Source: Rhodobacter sp.
Lineage (GTDB): Bacteria > Pseudomonadota > Alphaproteobacteria > Rhodobacterales > Rhodobacteraceae
NCBI GenBank assembly: GCA_003536295.1
Contig: DPZQ01000078.1
Span: 1 to 8,488 of the forward strand
DNA: 8,488 bases
Reading direction: 5' to 3'
Each line of letters opens with the position of its first letter. Position 1 is the first letter of the stretch. The notes below the pieces were generated by a model, which searched no databases, was not told the origin of the DNA, and saw only the letters and a list, made by a program, of their open reading frames with translations. Below are positions 6,894-8,488 of this stretch, in pieces. The position numbers were made by a program, and so were the translations under genes.

Positions 6894-7841
6894 ATGACAT
6901 TTTCACAACTTTCATTTTCCGGCGGCGGATTAGATCGTAGAGCACATTTGCGCGATGAGCCAAAAACCCTAACCGCTTTGTTCGAAAACGCAAAAATATT
7001 GCCGGTGTGGCGTGGAAAACCTTTGGTGCACTATGATCAAACTTTGGGCTGGATTGCGGCGGAGCACGCGCTTCTGGATTTGGCCCAGCAGAAAATATAT
7101 TTTTTGGGACAAACGGACGAACAGGCTTATTTCGCGGCCGATATCTCGGAGTGGGAGCCAAAAGACGAGCCCAAAGTTGTAGATGGATTTTTTGACGACA
7201 GTGCACAAACCCATCCGGATTTGGGCTCTGACTGCGCCTTTTTAGAGTTGCGTGGCATCATGCTGACCCTCTCACCCCTTGAAGGCGAACTTGCTGTCAC
7301 GGCCAAGGCCTTGGTTCATTGGAACAGTGTTTCGGGCTTTTGTTCGGCTTGTGGCGCTGCAGCACATGTACAAAAAGCTGGATGGCAGCGCACCTGCGCG
7401 GGCTGCGGATTGTCGCATTTTCCCCGCACGGATCCTGTGGTAATTATGTTGGTTACGCGAGGCAATCAGGCACTTATAGGGCGTTCACACGCTTGGCCTA
7501 AGGGGATGTATTCCTGCTTGGCAGGTTTTATTGAACCAGGCGAAACGCTGGAGGCGGCGGTGGAGCGTGAAGTCTTTGAAGAGGCTGGGATCACAGTTGA
7601 GGATGTGCGTTATCATGCAAGTCAACCTTGGCCTTTTCCGGCCTCATTGATGTTTGGTTGTGTAGCGCGCGCCATCTCAGAGAAAATTACACTTGATCCG
7701 GTTGAGCTTGAGGATGCGCGCTGGATTACTAAAGAGGAGATGATGCAGGTGATGGCAGGCCATCACCCTGAAATCACCCCCGCGCGCAAAGGGGCGATTG
7801 CCCATCATTTGATTTCAGCTTGGCTTGCGGGCACCTATTAG
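6894..7841 (+). CDS. nudC: NADH pyrophosphatase NudC (NAD(+) diphosphatase, Nudix hydrolase)
   Basis: This 315-residue Nudix enzyme splits NADH/NAD into NMN(H) and AMP. Homologues also remove NAD caps from RNA 5' ends. An N-terminal NudC-like domain (about 1-140) is followed by a zinc ribbon with C150, C153, C168 and C171, then the Nudix domain. The Nudix box is perfect: G211, E217, R225, E226, E229, E230 and G232 in the GX5EX7REUXEEXGU pattern. The SQPWPFPAS motif at 243-251 is the signature that distinguishes NADH pyrophosphatases from other Nudix enzymes. The start is supported by AAGGAA (6884-6889) just upstream of the ATG. The length is larger than the E. coli enzyme (about 257) because of the longer N-terminal domain usual in alphaproteobacteria. 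The TAG stop overlaps the convergent pheA by four bases. Confidence 0.96.
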   Translation: MTFSQLSFSGGGLDRRAHLRDEPKTLTALFENAKILPVWRGKPLVHYDQTLGWIAAEHALLDLAQQKIYFLGQTDEQAYFAADISEWEPKDEPKVVDGFFDDSAQTHPDLGSDCAFLELRGIMLTLSPLEGELAVTAKALVHWNSVSGFCSACGAAAHVQKAGWQRTCAGCGLSHFPRTDPVVIMLVTRGNQALIGRSHAWPKGMYSCLAGFIEPGETLEAAVEREVFEEAGITVEDVRYHASQPWPFPASLMFGCVARAISEKITLDPVELEDARWITKEEMMQVMAGHHPEITPARKGAIAHHLISAWLAGTY

Positions 7842-8488
7842 GTGCGGCTTGACGGATAGACTCCAAGAATATTCACCGATGAAGTGAAATAGTTTAATTC
7901 TGCAAGCGCGCGGGCCACATTGGGATCTTTGGGGTGTCCTTCGATGTCGGCGTAAAACTCGGTTGCGGTGAAAGATCCACCTACCATATAACTTTCAAGC
8001 TTAGTCATATTGACACTATTGGTCGCAAAGCCGCCCAAGGCCTTATAGAGTGCCGCGGGAATATTGCGTACCCGAAAGGTCAAGCTTGTCAACATGGGCC
8101 TCGTTCCGCGGCGCGATTGGTCGGCCTCACGTGACATCACCAAAAATCGGGTGGTGTTATTGTCGTGATCTTCGATCCCTTCGGCCAAAATATCCAGACC
8201 ATAGATTTGGCCTGCCAAAGACGAAGCAAGGGCTGCTTCACGCGGCTCGCCGAGGCGCGCCACCTCTTGTGCGGCGGCGGCATTGTCTGACCAATTTAGA
8301 AAATCCAAATCATGAGATCGCAAAAATTGTCCGCACTGGCCTGCCAAAATCGACATGCACCGCACTCGCTTTACATCGGCCAATTTGGTGCCTTTAACGG
8401 CCAAGAGACTGATTTGCACCCTCACAAAGGTCTCATCAATGATATGAAGGCCACTTTCTGGCAAAAGTGAATGAACATCTGCGACCCG
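7838..8488 (-). CDS. pheA: Prephenate dehydratase, 5'-truncated by window edge
   Basis: This is the C-terminal 216 residues of a monofunctional prephenate dehydratase, which converts prephenate to phenylpyruvate in phenylalanine synthesis. The frame is open to the window edge, where RVADVHSLLPESGLHII matches the middle of the catalytic PDT domain. A TTG at 8462-8464 is therefore internal and not a start. The catalytic TRF motif is visible at fragment residues 113-115 (NNTTRFLVMS). It is followed by a C-terminal ACT domain with IPAALYKALGGFA and KLESYMVGGSF, the counterparts of the GALV and ESRP motifs that form the phenylalanine-binding site for feedback inhibition. No chorismate mutase domain can be assessed because the N-terminus, probably about 60 residues, is missing. 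The stop overlaps the convergent nudC end by four bases. Confidence 0.96.
   Translation of the reverse strand, partial: RVADVHSLLPESGLHIIDETFVRVQISLLAVKGTKLADVKRVRCMSILAGQCGQFLRSHDLDFLNWSDNAAAAQEVARLGEPREAALASSLAGQIYGLDILAEGIEDHDNNTTRFLVMSREADQSRRGTRPMLTSLTFRVRNIPAALYKALGGFATNSVNMTKLESYMVGGSFTATEFYADIEGHPKDPNVARALAELNYFTSSVNILGVYPSSRT

Noticed and set aside
8050..8397. 115-codon plus-strand ORF opposite pheA
   Set aside because: It is fully antisense to the catalytic and ACT domains of pheA, and no motif is recognised.

Overview
The window looks like ordinary chromosome from an alphaproteobacterium of moderate GC, most likely a marine Rhodobacterales/Roseobacter-type organism. That placement rests on three things: the protein sequences (RecR, YbaB, DnaX ending in WDPFEED, PheA, NudC), the small SRP RNA type, and the ffs-dnaX-ybaB-recR gene order. 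It is inferred from motif recognition, not from a database search. I see no phage, insertion sequence, CRISPR array, tRNA or rRNA.

Layout from left to right. Positions 1-1881 (+) hold the C-terminal two thirds of the glycine cleavage P-protein gene gcvP, cut by the window edge. A 232-base spacer follows, then a small flavin reductase gene (2114-2632, +). This converges, with only two bases between the stop codons, on a leftward gene block. Read on the minus strand, that block is ffs (SRP 4.5S RNA, 6469-6373), a 135-base spacer with strong secondary-structure potential, dnaX (6237-4450), ybaB/ebfC (4439-4095), recR (4095-3484) and a TauE/SafE-family membrane exporter (3459-2635). Beyond ffs there is a roughly 420-base gene-poor stretch carrying divergent promoter candidates. 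Then comes nudC (6894-7841, +), which overlaps by four bases the end of a convergent, 5'-truncated prephenate dehydratase gene pheA (7838-8488, -).

The central block is a conserved housekeeping cluster. It has the clamp-loader subunit (DnaX), a nucleoid-associated protein (YbaB) and the recombination mediator RecR, with the SRP RNA upstream as is also seen in distant bacteria such as Bacillus. The genes are tightly packed: dnaX and ybaB are 10 bases apart, and ybaB and recR share one base in a TAATG junction. This suggests one transcript and translational coupling. The tauE gene at the end looks like a lineage-specific passenger.

I found no convincing novel multi-gene system. The most interesting signal is the ffs-dnaX spacer. 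It can form nested helices, and an interrupted outer pairing would also cover the dnaX ribosome binding site. Smaller points are an unusual residue in the RecR Toprim domain, a cluster of palindromes over the nudC promoter candidate, two convergent gene pairs with no room for terminators, and two very short ORFs of unknown meaning.
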